This document shows positions 7,759 through 16,817 of a stretch of 33,100 nucleotides of DNA, piece by piece. The notes under the pieces were generated by a model that ran no database searches, had not been told where the DNA came from, and saw only the letters and a program-made list of their open reading frames with translations. The number at the start of each line of letters is the position of its first letter. Position 1 is the first letter of the stretch. This DNA comes from Candidatus Methanoperedens sp. (GTDB lineage: Archaea > Halobacteriota > Methanosarcinia > Methanosarcinales > Methanoperedenaceae). The position numbers and the translations under genes were made by a program. Where the stretch lies: positions 1-33,100 of the forward strand of contig JAPZAN010000120.1 in NCBI GenBank assembly GCA_027460605.1, read 5' to 3'.

Positions 7759-8130
7759 ATGCCAACAATTGTTCATTTTGACCTGCCTGCAGACAATATA
7801 GAAAGAGCGAAAAAATTCTACGAAAAGCTGTTCGACTGGAAATTCAAGCAGGTGCCGATGCCAATCCCCTTCTACCTTATAGAGACCAGAGATTTAAATG
7901 GGAATCCTGGAGTAGGCGGCGGGATGGGGGAGAGAAAACTGCCCGGGCAGACCACCATGAACTATATCGGTGTGCCTTCAGTTGAAGAATACATTACAAA
8001 GATAAAGAAACTGGGGGGTAACATCATCACGCCCAAAACAGCAGTGGTCGGATGGGGTTATCTTGCAATATGCGTTGATACCGAGAATAATACATTCGGA
8101 CTCTGGCAGGAAGATAAAAACGCGAAGTAA
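7759..8130 (+). CDS. VOC (glyoxalase/bleomycin-resistance) family protein
   Basis: 123 residues from the ATG at 7759 with TTGAGGTG 6 nt upstream; a GTG at 7750 is less likely. The start VHFDLPADNIERAKKFYEKLFDWKF is the classic first beta-alpha-beta unit of a VOC domain. The rest gives the second module with YIGVPSVEEYITKIKKLGGNIITPK and a terminal NTFGLWQ, where the usual metal-ligand Glu is replaced by Gln. It belongs to the single-domain VOC group often annotated as glyoxalase-like. The reaction cannot be told from sequence. It shares direction with the dioxygenase gene 29 bp downstream and may be co-transcribed. Confidence 0.85.
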   Translation: MPTIVHFDLPADNIERAKKFYEKLFDWKFKQVPMPIPFYLIETRDLNGNPGVGGGMGERKLPGQTTMNYIGVPSVEEYITKIKKLGGNIITPKTAVVGWGYLAICVDTENNTFGLWQEDKNAK

Positions 8131-8159
8131 TTTTTTCATTTTTCTTCAAGAGGAAGAAT

Positions 8160-8954
8160 ATGACAAAAGATATGCCTGCATTGTTCATAGGTCATGGTTC
8201 ACCCATGAACGCAGTTTCCAAAAACGAATTTACAGATAGCCTTGCAGCCCTGGGGAAGAGATTACCAGAGCCGGAAGCAATAATGGTGATATCAGCGCAC
8301 TGGTTGACACCGGGCACATACGTTTCATGCAACGAGAAACCCGGGACCATCCATGATTTCTATGGGTTCCCGGAAGAGTTATATGAAATAGAATATCCAT
8401 GCCCCGGTTCGCCCGACAATGCTGGATCTCTAATAGATTCCATACGAAAAGTGAGCATAAAATGCAGCAATGACTGGGGATTGGACCACGCTTCATGGGC
8501 GATTTTGAAGCACATGTATCCTGGGGCAGATATTCCTGTTTTTGAGATGAGCCTTGACTATTCTTTTAATGAATGGCATCCTAAACCTATACAGTATCAT
8601 TATGAAATAGCCTCGCAACTTGCGATCTTGAGGGAAAAAGGAATTCTCATCATAGGAAGCGGAAATATCGTACATAATCTCGGGCGCATTGATTTTCGAA
8701 ATATCGATGCAGAGCCGTATGATTGGGCTGTGGAATTCGATGAAAGGGTGAAACTGGATATAGTCAATAAGGATCATGAAGAACTCATCAGATACCAGAA
8801 AATAAACGGCGCAACTCTCGCAGTCCCGACGCTTGACCATTACCTGCCAATGATATACGTCATAGCTTTACAGGGAGAAAATGACCCGCTGAAATTCATA
8901 TATGAAGGATTCCAGCATGGTTCGATTTCCATGAGGTGCTTCCAGATAGGATAA
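8160..8954 (+). CDS. LigB-type (DODA/YgiD-like) extradiol ring-cleavage dioxygenase
   Basis: 264 residues from an ATG with AAGAGGAAGA upstream. Family motifs are PALFIGHGSPMNA (His12) at the N-terminus, ISAHWLTPG (His47), GSGNIVHNLG and the C-terminal TLDHYLPMIY, which together supply metal-binding and catalytic histidines. Relatives open catechol-like rings such as DOPA with O2, or are uncharacterised. The physiological substrate in a probably anaerobic archaeon is unclear, so the activity may differ. Full length for the family. Confidence 0.88.
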   Translation: MTKDMPALFIGHGSPMNAVSKNEFTDSLAALGKRLPEPEAIMVISAHWLTPGTYVSCNEKPGTIHDFYGFPEELYEIEYPCPGSPDNAGSLIDSIRKVSIKCSNDWGLDHASWAILKHMYPGADIPVFEMSLDYSFNEWHPKPIQYHYEIASQLAILREKGILIIGSGNIVHNLGRIDFRNIDAEPYDWAVEFDERVKLDIVNKDHEELIRYQKINGATLAVPTLDHYLPMIYVIALQGENDPLKFIYEGFQHGSISMRCFQIG

Positions 8955-8972
8955 TATCTGCATTCTTCCTCG

Positions 8973-9287
8973 TCAAGTTCCCTCTGATTCTTTCCCCGCT
9001 CTCTTCTCTTTTTCCTCCCATATCTTTTCAAGCTTCTCCCTGGTCTCCCTGAACAATTCTTTTATCTTCTCACTGCTGCAAAGCTCGATTTCATTCCTGC
9101 AATCAGGCCATTTTTTCTCGCACCGACCTAAAAGCTCATAGCAGTTTCTTTCAAGGTCAGGCAGGTTTTTTTCAATAGCTACTTTGATATCCAGAGTATC
9201 AACATCATAGGTAGCGCTGGTCAGGATCGCCGGGACCAGCTGGGTTTGAATTATCTTTAACCGCTCGCAAGGGTCAATGGTAACCAC
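8973..9287 (-). CDS. Hypothetical Cys-containing helical protein
   Basis: About 104 residues if the GTG at 9287 is the start, with GCAGGTG 6 nt upstream; GTG at 9296 and TTG at 9305 are alternatives. The protein is mostly helical, with cysteines spaced along the middle (NCYELLGRC, WPDC, ELC) and a very charged C-terminal helix (IKELFRETREKLEKIWEEKEK). The cysteines could bind metal or form disulfides. It converges on the dioxygenase gene 18 bp away. No family recognised. Confidence 0.5.
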   Translation of the reverse strand: MVTIDPCERLKIIQTQLVPAILTSATYDVDTLDIKVAIEKNLPDLERNCYELLGRCEKKWPDCRNEIELCSSEKIKELFRETREKLEKIWEEKEKRAGKESEGT

Positions 9288-9400
9288 ATTAAACACCTGC
9301 CACAAAACTAATTCTTTTCATTAAGCCAAATCCACTATTTTTTCAACATCGAGTTTTACCGTTCTCTGCTACTTATTTTTACTATCTGCATTATCCTGGC

Positions 9401-10144
9401 TTATATCCTCTTCTGCACACTCTTCCATGATTCCGTAATAAGAAAACTCTCCTCCATGTTCCCAACCATTCTCTCAAACTTATTCATGGGCACCGCAAAT
9501 GTGAGTTCATCCCCTGATACATAAGGACGCGCTGAGACGTCGAACATCCCGATAACTCCCCTGGGTCGTGAAGATTTCATTTCAATATAAGGATACTGGA
9601 CAATCGTACCGCATCCAGCGGCAAATGGTGAGAACACTCCATTTGGCTCCGACTCATCAAAATTCGAAAGTGTGAAAAGACCTGAGAGAACATCCGGCCG
9701 AGCAAAGAAGATTACAACTTCGGGCTCATCAGATTCCTCAAGCATATCCCATCTTTTGAACACAATGAATTTAGCTGGGGCTTTAAACGCAGGCTGGTGT
9801 TTCATTACTTCCTTAACAAGCTCAGGGGATTTTTTATAACGCTCGCCTTCAAGCTTTCCCGGAATCCCGCATGACAGGAAATATTCAAAGTCGGGCATTA
9901 TTTTTTCAGAAAAACCAAGGTATCTTTTTCCGCCAAAGCAGCCGATTGATTCTGCATTGAAAGAAAATGAGCGTCCTTTCCTTACCTTTGATAAAGCGCC
10001 GATAACGCATCTGGGTGTTGATTCGGGCTTTGCAAGCTCGGCATGCCCTTCCTCATCTGTGTAATAAAAAGTGATGGGCAATTCAGCGTTGTTAAAATAT
10101 TTTTTCCAGAGTTCATTAAATTTCTCTTTGAATTTCATTTCCAT
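9401..10144 (-). CDS. DUF169 family protein
   Basis: 247 residues from an ATG with an AGGAGG sequence 9 nt upstream. It matches the DUF169 (COG2043) pattern: an N-terminal PITFYYTDEE segment, three conserved cysteines (C46 in PRCVIGA, C69 in SIGCFGGKRYLGF, C92 in LSCGIPG), a central VIFFARPDVLSGL stretch and GCGTIVQYPY in the C-terminal half. The family is widespread in methanogens and anaerobes; its biochemical role is not known to me, and cofactor or metal binding by the cysteines is a guess. A membrane-protein gene follows on the same strand, 40 bp upstream of its start. Confidence 0.82.
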   Translation of the reverse strand: MEMKFKEKFNELWKKYFNNAELPITFYYTDEEGHAELAKPESTPRCVIGALSKVRKGRSFSFNAESIGCFGGKRYLGFSEKIMPDFEYFLSCGIPGKLEGERYKKSPELVKEVMKHQPAFKAPAKFIVFKRWDMLEESDEPEVVIFFARPDVLSGLFTLSNFDESEPNGVFSPFAAGCGTIVQYPYIEMKSSRPRGVIGMFDVSARPYVSGDELTFAVPMNKFERMVGNMEESFLITESWKSVQKRI

Positions 10145-10183
10145 AAAATAATCCTCCTATATTCCTTCCAAATTTTTCCATCT

Positions 10184-10591
10184 TCATACATAAATCCTGG
10201 TGTATATATGCAGCCCCAATACCAATGCCAGCACCCATAAACCCAGCGCCGTTCTCATGAACATGCGAAAATTACCAGGCATTCTGATTATGTTGCCAAA
10301 TGCCAGGTTGATGTATATCCAGAGCACAACTACCAGCAGCCCGAGGGTATGGTGTATGAACAGCTCAGCTTTAAATATTCCAAATGGTTCAATTATGATA
10401 TATCCAAGCAATGATGGAAGCATAACTGCAATTATAGCCAATACCTGTAGTGGCACTGCCATCCTTACCATAGCACAGTGCTTAAGAGGGTTTCCTTTTT
10501 TTACAAAATATACCGCCTGAAATACAAATGCAATAAGAAATATCTGGATTCCAAGATTTGCCAATGCAAGAGTCTTTACATCAAAAACCAT
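10184..10591 (-). CDS. Four-helix membrane protein with conserved-looking histidines
   Basis: About 135 residues from the ATG at 10591, which has CATAGAGG at a proper distance; an ATG at 10600 is too close to that RBS. Four hydrophobic helices lie at roughly residues 10-30, 44-65, 82-100 and 113-130. Histidines sit near the helix ends: one in LKHCAM, a pair in FIHHTLG and one in LGLHIYT. Such spacing is seen in DUF420-like or b561-like small haem proteins, but I cannot assign one. It is upstream of and co-directional with the DUF169 gene. Confidence 0.6.
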   Translation of the reverse strand: MVFDVKTLALANLGIQIFLIAFVFQAVYFVKKGNPLKHCAMVRMAVPLQVLAIIAVMLPSLLGYIIIEPFGIFKAELFIHHTLGLLVVVLWIYINLAFGNIIRMPGNFRMFMRTALGLWVLALVLGLHIYTRIYV

Positions 10592-10721
10592 ACTTTTCAT
10601 CCTCTATGGAATATTGTCAATTATAATCTTTATACTAATTGTTCCTTTCCACCCGCATGTAAAATAAAAAGATTAACAGAATAATTAATATATCTTCGGC
10701 TCGTTTTCCAGCCCGGTTAAA

Positions 10722-10862
10722 ATGCCTGTTATTACAATATATTACGATGACCTTGAAGAACTCTCAGGGATAGATAAGGAGACGGTAATCCGGCGCATCC
10801 CGATGATGGGGTGCGACATCGAACGTATCGGGGATGACCACATCGATATCCCTTGGCATTGA
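10722..10862 (+). pseudogene. pheT: pheT 5' fragment, phenylalanyl-tRNA synthetase beta N-terminus
   Basis: The frame opens at ATG 10722 (MPVITIYYDDLEELSG) and runs 46 codons through KETVIRRIPMMGCDIERI and DDHIDI to a TGA at 10860. This is the true N-terminus of archaeal PheT, which normally continues into the conserved FFPNRPDL-containing segment. That segment is missing here: the reading passes straight from HIDI into sequence coding LGIETG in another frame. TATA-like ATTAATATATC lies at 10684-10694. See the main fragment for the rest. Confidence 0.8.
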
Positions 10863-12255
10863 AACTGGAATCCGGGAATTCAAGGTCGCGCCTCCCGTAA
10901 TCAAAATAACAAAAGATCAGGAAATTGAAAAAATCCGACCATACCTGGCCTGCGCGGTAATCCGGGGAATGCAGTTTAATTCACGCAGCATCGAATCCCT
11001 GATGGCACTACAAGAGTCGCTTCACTGGGCTGTTGGCAGGAACCGCAGAAAAGTATCCATAGGCGTGCACGACCTTGCACGGATAAGACCGCCTTTTCGG
11101 TATATTGCGCAGAATCCTTATTTTAAGTTCACGCCGCTTGATTTTACAGAGCCGATGACGATGAGGGAAATCCTCGAAAAACATCCAAAAGGCGTCAAGT
11201 TCGCGAATATCCTTGAAAAATTCGATAAATACCCGCTTATTCTTGATGCAGAGGAGAATGTTCTCTCGTTCCCCCCGATAATCAATGGTGAGCTCACGCG
11301 AGTGACAGAAGAGACCACCGACCTCTTCATTGAGGTAACAGGTCTTGACCCGAGCGTGTCAGTTGCCCTGAACATTGTAGTGGCATCGCTTGCAGAGCGC
11401 GGAGGAAGAATCGAATCCGTTACCATTGATGGGAAAGCACAAACACCGAAACTTGAGCCCGCTATCATGAACCTTGAAAATAGCGAGGTAACGGAGCTGC
11501 TTGGATTCAATATCACAGATGAAGAAATCATATCATGCCTTCAAAAAATGAGGTACGGCGCAAGAATATCGGGCAAAATAATTGAAGTATCTGTCCCTGC
11601 TTACCGCTCCGACATACTGCACAACTGGGACCTTATCGAGGATATCGGTATTGGCTACGGTTTTGATAAGATTCAACCTGAGCTTCCTTCAACTTCCACA
11701 ACAGGAAAATCCCATCCCATTTCAAAGCTTCGGGACTCAATCCATGAAATCATGACCGGGCTTGGTTATTTTGAAGTAATGCCTTTCACCCTCACAAGCG
11801 AGAAAGTGCAATTTGACATGATGCGCCGCGAAAAACAAGAGGGTATCACCCATATCCTGTATCCGATAAGCGAAGACCATACCATCGTACGTACCACAAT
11901 CCTTCCCAACCTGCTTGAAATCCTGTCAATTAATAAGCACCGCGAACTCCCGCAGCGGATATTCGAAGCCGGAGAGGTTGTACTGGATTGCATGACCGGG
12001 CAGCATCTGGGCGCAGCAGCCATCCATCCGCAGGCGAATTTTACTGAAATCCAGGCTGTTGTAGATGCAGTTTTGAGGGAGAGGCGCATAGAATATGAAG
12101 TTGCGGAGTCAAATGACCCGGCATTCATCGAAGGCAGGCGCGCCGATATAATAATAAAAGGCGAGAGAGCCGGGGTGTTCGGCGAGATTCACCCCGGTGT
12201 TATCTCGAATTTCGGGCTTGAGCACCCTATCATAGGGTTTGAATTGGGATTATAA
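10834..12255 (+). CDS. pheT: Phenylalanyl-tRNA synthetase beta subunit, frameshifted main part
   Basis: This frame carries the rest of archaeal PheT: SLGIETGIREFKVAPP, RPYLACAVIRGM, the B5-type region (LEPAIMNLENSEVTELLGF, then GYGFDKIQPELPST) and the catalytic-like C-terminal core ending EIHPGVISNFGLEHPIIGFELGL. PheT pairs with PheS to charge tRNA-Phe. The genuine start is the ATG at 10722 in a different frame. The expected 22 residues between HIDI and LGIETG, including the NRPD motif, are absent, consistent with a deletion of about 65 nt near 10850. As written the protein would lack its N-terminus. Either the deletion is an assembly error or strain variant, or another intact copy exists. 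pheS is not adjacent. Confidence 0.85.
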   Translation: MTTSISLGIETGIREFKVAPPVIKITKDQEIEKIRPYLACAVIRGMQFNSRSIESLMALQESLHWAVGRNRRKVSIGVHDLARIRPPFRYIAQNPYFKFTPLDFTEPMTMREILEKHPKGVKFANILEKFDKYPLILDAEENVLSFPPIINGELTRVTEETTDLFIEVTGLDPSVSVALNIVVASLAERGGRIESVTIDGKAQTPKLEPAIMNLENSEVTELLGFNITDEEIISCLQKMRYGARISGKIIEVSVPAYRSDILHNWDLIEDIGIGYGFDKIQPELPSTSTTGKSHPISKLRDSIHEIMTGLGYFEVMPFTLTSEKVQFDMMRREKQEGITHILYPISEDHTIVRTTILPNLLEILSINKHRELPQRIFEAGEVVLDCMTGQHLGAAAIHPQANFTEIQAVVDAVLRERRIEYEVAESNDPAFIEGRRADIIIKGERAGVFGEIHPGVISNFGLEHPIIGFELGL

Positions 12256-12263
12256 TCGAAAGA

Positions 12264-13511
12264 TTACAATCCCTTTTTCTTCTTCAAATAATATCCTGCC
12301 ACTACCGCTCCAACAACCACAAAAATACCCATCACTGCCAGAGGTGAAGTTGAACGTGTTTCCGGATTCACGGTTATCGGGACTGTCCGCCTGAAAATCA
12401 CCACGTTATTCTTTTCATCTATGCCCCTCAGTTCAACATCCAGCAGGTACTTCTTGGCTGCGGCATTTTTATCGACCGTCACTTTCAATACTGCATCCCC
12501 GTTTTCACCGGGTTCAAGCTTTCCCACGAAATCTGATTTTTCATCGAATTCAAAAGGCTGGGATGCGTCTTTGAATACGCGTAATGAAACGGATTCAGCC
12601 TTTTCATTGCCAGTGTTGCCGACATTTATCCTGAATTCGGCTTTGTCCCCCGGTATTAATTTTTCAGGAGTGGTTGTTACTGATTCCACTATGAGATAAG
12701 GCGCCGGCTTTATCGGGATATTGAGAGTGAGGTTTTTCATCCTGTACATATTTGCCTCATCGTTTTCATCCTTATACGTAATCTCAAGTTTTGCGCTGTA
12801 ATCTCCTTCCTTTAAGTTCTCATCCGTATCCACATAAAAATCTGCTTTTTTACTGCCGCCAGTTTCAATTATACCAAGACTGTCCTCATCAGAATAACTG
12901 TATGTCGGCTTGAATCCCGCTGGCACTATGAGTTTAACCTTAACATTCTCTGCATTGCCTTTTCCTATATTGTCGATATTCACAGACAGCGTCGCTTCTT
13001 TTGTATCGGCTATCAATTTTTCGGGAGATGTGACAAGTGCCCCGACTACGAAATCAGCCCGCTTCGGGTCGATGTAAACAGGGAAATCCTTCTTTGTCCA
13101 CCCTTCTCCCGTATCCCAGCTCAGGGTTACGTTGTAAGTCCCCTTGATAGCATTATCTGCTACCCTGAGTTTGTAGTGCAGCACATAGAAAATCTGGTTA
13201 TCGTTCGTGCCTGCGGATGCGCCTAAATCCTTATCCGGGGAATCCCCGGCTTCGAATAAAAAGGGGTATCCCACATCAAGATGGAACTTTAAATTCTCTA
13301 CGGTACTTGACATGGTGTTTACAACCTGCCATCTCAGGTCCACATCTTTCCCGGCATCAGCCGGGTCGGGGTCCTGGCTCATGAAATTTGCCTGTATCCT
13401 GTTTCCCTGCACTCCCGTAAGCGGAGCGCCCAGAACGACAGTGGCAGCCGTTGATAAAAGTACTATCAATACGCCCAGTATTGAAATTTGTGTTAATAAT
13501 CTGTTCTTCAT
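12264..13511 (-). CDS. Secreted CARDB/NEW3-like surface protein (COG1361-type)
   Basis: 415 residues. A signal peptide (ISILGVLIVLLSTAATVVLGAP) is followed by about three beta-rich immunoglobulin-like modules. These show repeating signatures such as TTPEKLIPGDKAEFRINVGNTGNEKAE and TSPEKLIADTKEATLSVNIDNIGKGNAE, typical of CARDB/NEW3 adhesion-like domains. A C-terminal helix (LAVMGIFVVVGAVVAGYYL) and a KKKKG tail anchor it in the membrane, leaving the modules outside. Its ATG overlaps the stop of the RND half upstream (ATGA), so it is coupled to the exporter. Proteins of this type often accompany archaeal RND exporters and may act as the extracytoplasmic partner (inference). Confidence 0.82.
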   Translation of the reverse strand: MKNRLLTQISILGVLIVLLSTAATVVLGAPLTGVQGNRIQANFMSQDPDPADAGKDVDLRWQVVNTMSSTVENLKFHLDVGYPFLFEAGDSPDKDLGASAGTNDNQIFYVLHYKLRVADNAIKGTYNVTLSWDTGEGWTKKDFPVYIDPKRADFVVGALVTSPEKLIADTKEATLSVNIDNIGKGNAENVKVKLIVPAGFKPTYSYSDEDSLGIIETGGSKKADFYVDTDENLKEGDYSAKLEITYKDENDEANMYRMKNLTLNIPIKPAPYLIVESVTTTPEKLIPGDKAEFRINVGNTGNEKAESVSLRVFKDASQPFEFDEKSDFVGKLEPGENGDAVLKVTVDKNAAAKKYLLDVELRGIDEKNNVVIFRRTVPITVNPETRSTSPLAVMGIFVVVGAVVAGYYLKKKKGL

Positions 13512-14665
13512 GTTCTTACCTCAAATCTGTTCATTATTTTTTTATATGTATCTTTTATATTCATAGTGTCAATTATAATTACAAGAGCAGGGACAATGGT
13601 TATAGCCGCAACCATGCTTGCAGCGACACCATAGCTCATTATTGTCCCCATATCGCCGAGGAAGGTCAATTTCCCAAGGGACATTGCCTGGAATCCTATC
13701 AGGGCAGCCAGCGTCGTTGTGGACATGGGGATTATAACGTTGTTCAGGGTCACTGCCATGGCATCCCCGGGAACAAGTTTGTTTTCCAGTTCAAACCTGT
13801 ACCTCGTGACAACCTGGATTCCGAAGTCTATGCCTATGCCCATTATCATGGACAAAACACCGGAAGTCTGTGAACTCAATCCCATTCCGATTAACCCGAC
13901 ATAGCCCATTGCCCAGAGCGTCCCGAAAATTATCGTGGTCATGGGCGTTAATCCGTATTTTACGGAACGGAAAAGAACAAGTATTATTATCAGGATTCCG
14001 ATAAGGGAATACAGCGACGTCTTTGCCATATCCGGTCCGATGCTTTTTTCCATGACCGTACTTTCCATGGCGTTGCCTCCAAGAGCTACCGTAACTCCAG
14101 GCGGCTTCGGGACTTCCATGATTATCTTGTTAAGCTCGACTTCAAGCGCTTTCAGGTCAGCGTCATCGGTTGTCTGGATTTTAACCAGGGCAAGCGTATA
14201 GTCCTTGCTGACATAATTCCCAAGAAGCCCGTTTTTGTCAGTAAGTGCCGAAATTTCCCTTACGGATTGGGGCAGCCGCCCGTTGTTGATCGTTTTCAAA
14301 ACCGAAGCCGCACTTGAGACATCAATCACATTTTCGGTATGCTGCGCAAGCTCCGAAAGCTGGTCCATATACCGTATGATTTTTGGGTCGCGAATGTCCC
14401 GCGTCTCGTCAGAACCCTTATACTGAGGGTCTAATTCGACTGCAAAGAATACTGCATTGGTGCTTCCGAACTCGTTTTCAATGCTGTTCAGCGTGCCTAT
14501 GGATTCAACGTCATTGGGAAGCATTGATTTTATATCTGATTTTTTTGTTTCAATAGTGCCTGCCATCTGGATGGCAAAAAATGAAACAACAAGCATGATA
14601 ACCAGCACTGTAACGGGGTGCCTGGTGACAAATGCTGAATATTTTTCAAGGAGCTCTTTAATCAT
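13508..14665 (-). CDS. RND superfamily (MMPL/HAE3-type) exporter, second half
   Basis: 385 residues with the layout of half an RND exporter: one helix (TVLVIMLVVSFFAIQMA), a large external domain (about residues 35-205, containing FGSTNAVFFAVELDP), then five helices including SLIGILIIILVLF, GYVGLIGMGLSSQTSGVLSMIMGIGIDFGIQVVTRY and TTTLAALIGFQ. The GIDFGIQ/GTxxAMGY block is the RND helix-4 hallmark. Its ATG lies 2 nt past the previous stop, and its Shine-Dalgarno (GGGAGG) is formed by the last codons of that gene. With the first half it makes a 12-helix transporter. Substrate unknown; hydrophobic compounds or lipids are typical of the family. Confidence 0.88.
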   Translation of the reverse strand: MIKELLEKYSAFVTRHPVTVLVIMLVVSFFAIQMAGTIETKKSDIKSMLPNDVESIGTLNSIENEFGSTNAVFFAVELDPQYKGSDETRDIRDPKIIRYMDQLSELAQHTENVIDVSSAASVLKTINNGRLPQSVREISALTDKNGLLGNYVSKDYTLALVKIQTTDDADLKALEVELNKIIMEVPKPPGVTVALGGNAMESTVMEKSIGPDMAKTSLYSLIGILIIILVLFRSVKYGLTPMTTIIFGTLWAMGYVGLIGMGLSSQTSGVLSMIMGIGIDFGIQVVTRYRFELENKLVPGDAMAVTLNNVIIPMSTTTLAALIGFQAMSLGKLTFLGDMGTIMSYGVAASMVAAITIVPALVIIIDTMNIKDTYKKIMNRFEVRT

Positions 14666-14667
14666 TA

Positions 14668-15849
14668 TTACCTCCCTCTCCGGACATGTTCTTCTTTTTT
14701 GGCTGTAAGCTTCGCAAGTTTCCTATGGGTATTCCAGTACTCAAAATCCTCTTCAAGCAGTATGAACACGGGATTGACAATGAGCGCAGCCAGAAGGCAA
14801 TAAGCTATACCCAGCGCCAGCGTCTGACCCAGGTGCTGTATAAGCGGAACGGATGCGAATGACAGCACACCGAAACCCACAATCGTTGTCGTCCCTGACC
14901 CGATAACGGCTGTGCCTATTGAATATACCGTGGTCTTCATCGAATCAAGCTGGCTATAATTTTTAACCCTTTCTTCATTGTACCTGCTTAGCACGAATAC
15001 GCCGTATTCCACACCCAGCCCCAGAAGCATTGAGCTAAGAGCCACCGTGGCAACCGACAGGGGAATCCCCAGCCATCCAAGGGTACCCATCGTCCAGATT
15101 AATCCTATCGACAGCGGGGCGAATATCAAAAATGCCTGTGTATATGAACGCTGCATGACGAAAAGAAGAAGCAAAATGATGATTGCGGCAACCGCAAGAG
15201 TAAAAACAGCATCCCGTTTGAGTAAATCAAAAATAGTCATCCTGAGAATGGGCTGCCCTGTTATGCCGAACTTTACCCCCGGCGGCTTCGGGGTGTAATC
15301 TATTTTCTCCTGTGCAAGTATATTGAACTTCTGTATCTGGTCTTCTCCTGAGCCTATATCTGCTGCAACATACATGAGCGCCATTTTATAATTCCGGCTG
15401 AAAAATGCATCCGCCACGGAGGTATTGCGCAGGGTTTGCGTTATTTCCTCATCAGAATATGCATTCTTGCCACTGAAAAAACTTGCAGGAGATGTTACGC
15501 TCGTAACAGTCGTTTCGCCCCTCAGTTCCTTATCGAGGAAAATCAGGGATTGTATCACCCTCGGGTCCCGGATATCCCTCACAGCTTCTTTTGAATCAAC
15601 AGACTCGTCAATTTGCACGGCAATGACCACAGTATCCTCGCCCCCGAATTTACCCGATACCTTGTCATTGAGCGCAAATATGGGAAGTTCCTTGGGCATC
15701 TCTTTCCTGAAATCCGAGTTAATGGTCAAATCCTTAAGCCCGATACCCAGAATAATAGTAAGAATTATAACTATGACTGCGAGTATTTTTGTATGCTTTT
15801 TCTGTATTTCAGCAAGTTTCATCAAATTCGTTTCAAGAAAGGTTGCCAT
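14668..15849 (-). CDS. RND superfamily (MMPL/HAE3-type) exporter, first half
   Basis: 393 residues with the same half-transporter plan: helix 1 (ILAVIVIILTIILGIGL), an external domain (FGGEDTVVIAVQID, TPKPPGVKFGITGQPIL) and five C-terminal helices with LSSMLLGLGVEYGVFVLSRYNEE and VIGSGTTTIVGFG. Most bacterial HAE3 proteins fuse the two halves; here they are separate adjacent genes that presumably assemble as a heterodimer. It is the first gene of a three-gene operon and is divergent from the TrmB regulator. Confidence 0.88.
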   Translation of the reverse strand: MATFLETNLMKLAEIQKKHTKILAVIVIILTIILGIGLKDLTINSDFRKEMPKELPIFALNDKVSGKFGGEDTVVIAVQIDESVDSKEAVRDIRDPRVIQSLIFLDKELRGETTVTSVTSPASFFSGKNAYSDEEITQTLRNTSVADAFFSRNYKMALMYVAADIGSGEDQIQKFNILAQEKIDYTPKPPGVKFGITGQPILRMTIFDLLKRDAVFTLAVAAIIILLLLFVMQRSYTQAFLIFAPLSIGLIWTMGTLGWLGIPLSVATVALSSMLLGLGVEYGVFVLSRYNEERVKNYSQLDSMKTTVYSIGTAVIGSGTTTIVGFGVLSFASVPLIQHLGQTLALGIAYCLLAALIVNPVFILLEEDFEYWNTHRKLAKLTAKKEEHVRRGR

Positions 15850-15953
15850 CTGTTCTCCGCAGTGCTTCCCTGTTTATTCATGCAGGTATTAAAATGTTAT
15901 GCTTCTAAACAACTCAAGAGTGGTTTAATTACAAAACTTTTAAATAGCAAAAC
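15850..15953. promoter_or_regulatory. Divergent promoter between RND operon and TrmB regulator
   Basis: On the plus strand CTTTTAAATAG (15938-15948) is close to the trmB-like ATG, suggesting a leaderless or very short leader. On the minus strand CATTTTAATAC (about 15887-15897) lies about 40-50 bp upstream of the RND ATG. The 104-bp shared region is the natural site for TrmB-family control of the exporter. Confidence 0.4.
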
Positions 15954-16817
15954 ATGAATTTATCACTTGTGCTTGAAAAACTAAAGAAACTCGGTCTTAC
16001 GAGCTATGAGTCATCGGCTTACTTAGCACTCCTGAAGCTTGGCGATGCCGAGGCGGATGAGATAGCTAATAATGCAAAAATACCTATGGGGCGGATTTAT
16101 AATGTGCTTTCAAGCCTTGAAGAAGACCATTTGATACGTGCGCAGGACACAAGACCGAGAAGGTATGCATGCGTTGAGCCTGCTTCGGCGCTTGAACGGC
16201 TTTCAAAAACCAGGCATGAAGAACTAACCCAGGCTTCGGTTGAACTGGAAAACCTGGTTTCTGACCTGAAATCCGAACTTTCGGGGGTTGAGCCAAGGAA
16301 GCCTGATAAGACTTTCTGGACTGTCGCAATAAGCGAAGAATCCCATGAACTTGTCCGTGAGTGCATATCAGGGTCTCAAAAGGAATTGCTGGTTTTTATG
16401 GCTCCCAAGATGAACTCCGAGCGACTGAAAAAAGATTTGATGCAAGAAAGTCATGCCGGAATCCTCAAGGCTCTTTATGAAGCTATCAAAAGGGGCGTGG
16501 AAATCAAAATTATCCTTAACAAAGATGTGGATTTCAGTTTACTGGAAGAATATCCGATTGTAAAACAACTGCTTGTGTATATGGGGGATAAATTCAATTG
16601 CAGGTTTGCCGCAATACCTGCTACGCCGTTTGATATAATAGATAGTGAAAACGTCCTGCTCCAGATGTTGAATCCCATTAATCCTGAAGAGCTTTTTGCA
16701 GTCGTGAATATCAGGGATACCAAGCTTGCGAAAGAGCTTCGGAAAAAGTTTTTTGCTATATGGGAAAAGGCGGAGCCATATTCTGGAAACAGTTGTAACT
16801 TGACTTTGTCAGATTAG
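15954..16817 (+). CDS. TrmB family transcriptional regulator
   Basis: 287 residues. The N-terminal winged helix (residues 1-70) has the TrmB signature KLGLTSYESSAYLALLKLG, then IPMGRIYNVLSSLEEDHLI. A linker coiled coil (LEELTQ-to-SDLKSEL region) leads to a C-terminal domain of about 180 residues (LLVFMAPKM, GVEIKIILNKDVDFSLL), which in relatives senses sugars or other small molecules. Divergent placement next to the RND operon suggests local control of export. The ligand cannot be predicted. Confidence 0.88.
   Translation: MNLSLVLEKLKKLGLTSYESSAYLALLKLGDAEADEIANNAKIPMGRIYNVLSSLEEDHLIRAQDTRPRRYACVEPASALERLSKTRHEELTQASVELENLVSDLKSELSGVEPRKPDKTFWTVAISEESHELVRECISGSQKELLVFMAPKMNSERLKKDLMQESHAGILKALYEAIKRGVEIKIILNKDVDFSLLEEYPIVKQLLVYMGDKFNCRFAAIPATPFDIIDSENVLLQMLNPINPEELFAVVNIRDTKLAKELRKKFFAIWEKAEPYSGNSCNLTLSD

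Noticed and set aside
14668..15849. Frameshift splitting a single RND gene
   Set aside because: Each half has its own helix 1 plus external domain plus five helices, a normal stop, and a ribosome site for the next gene, so two genuine genes are more likely.
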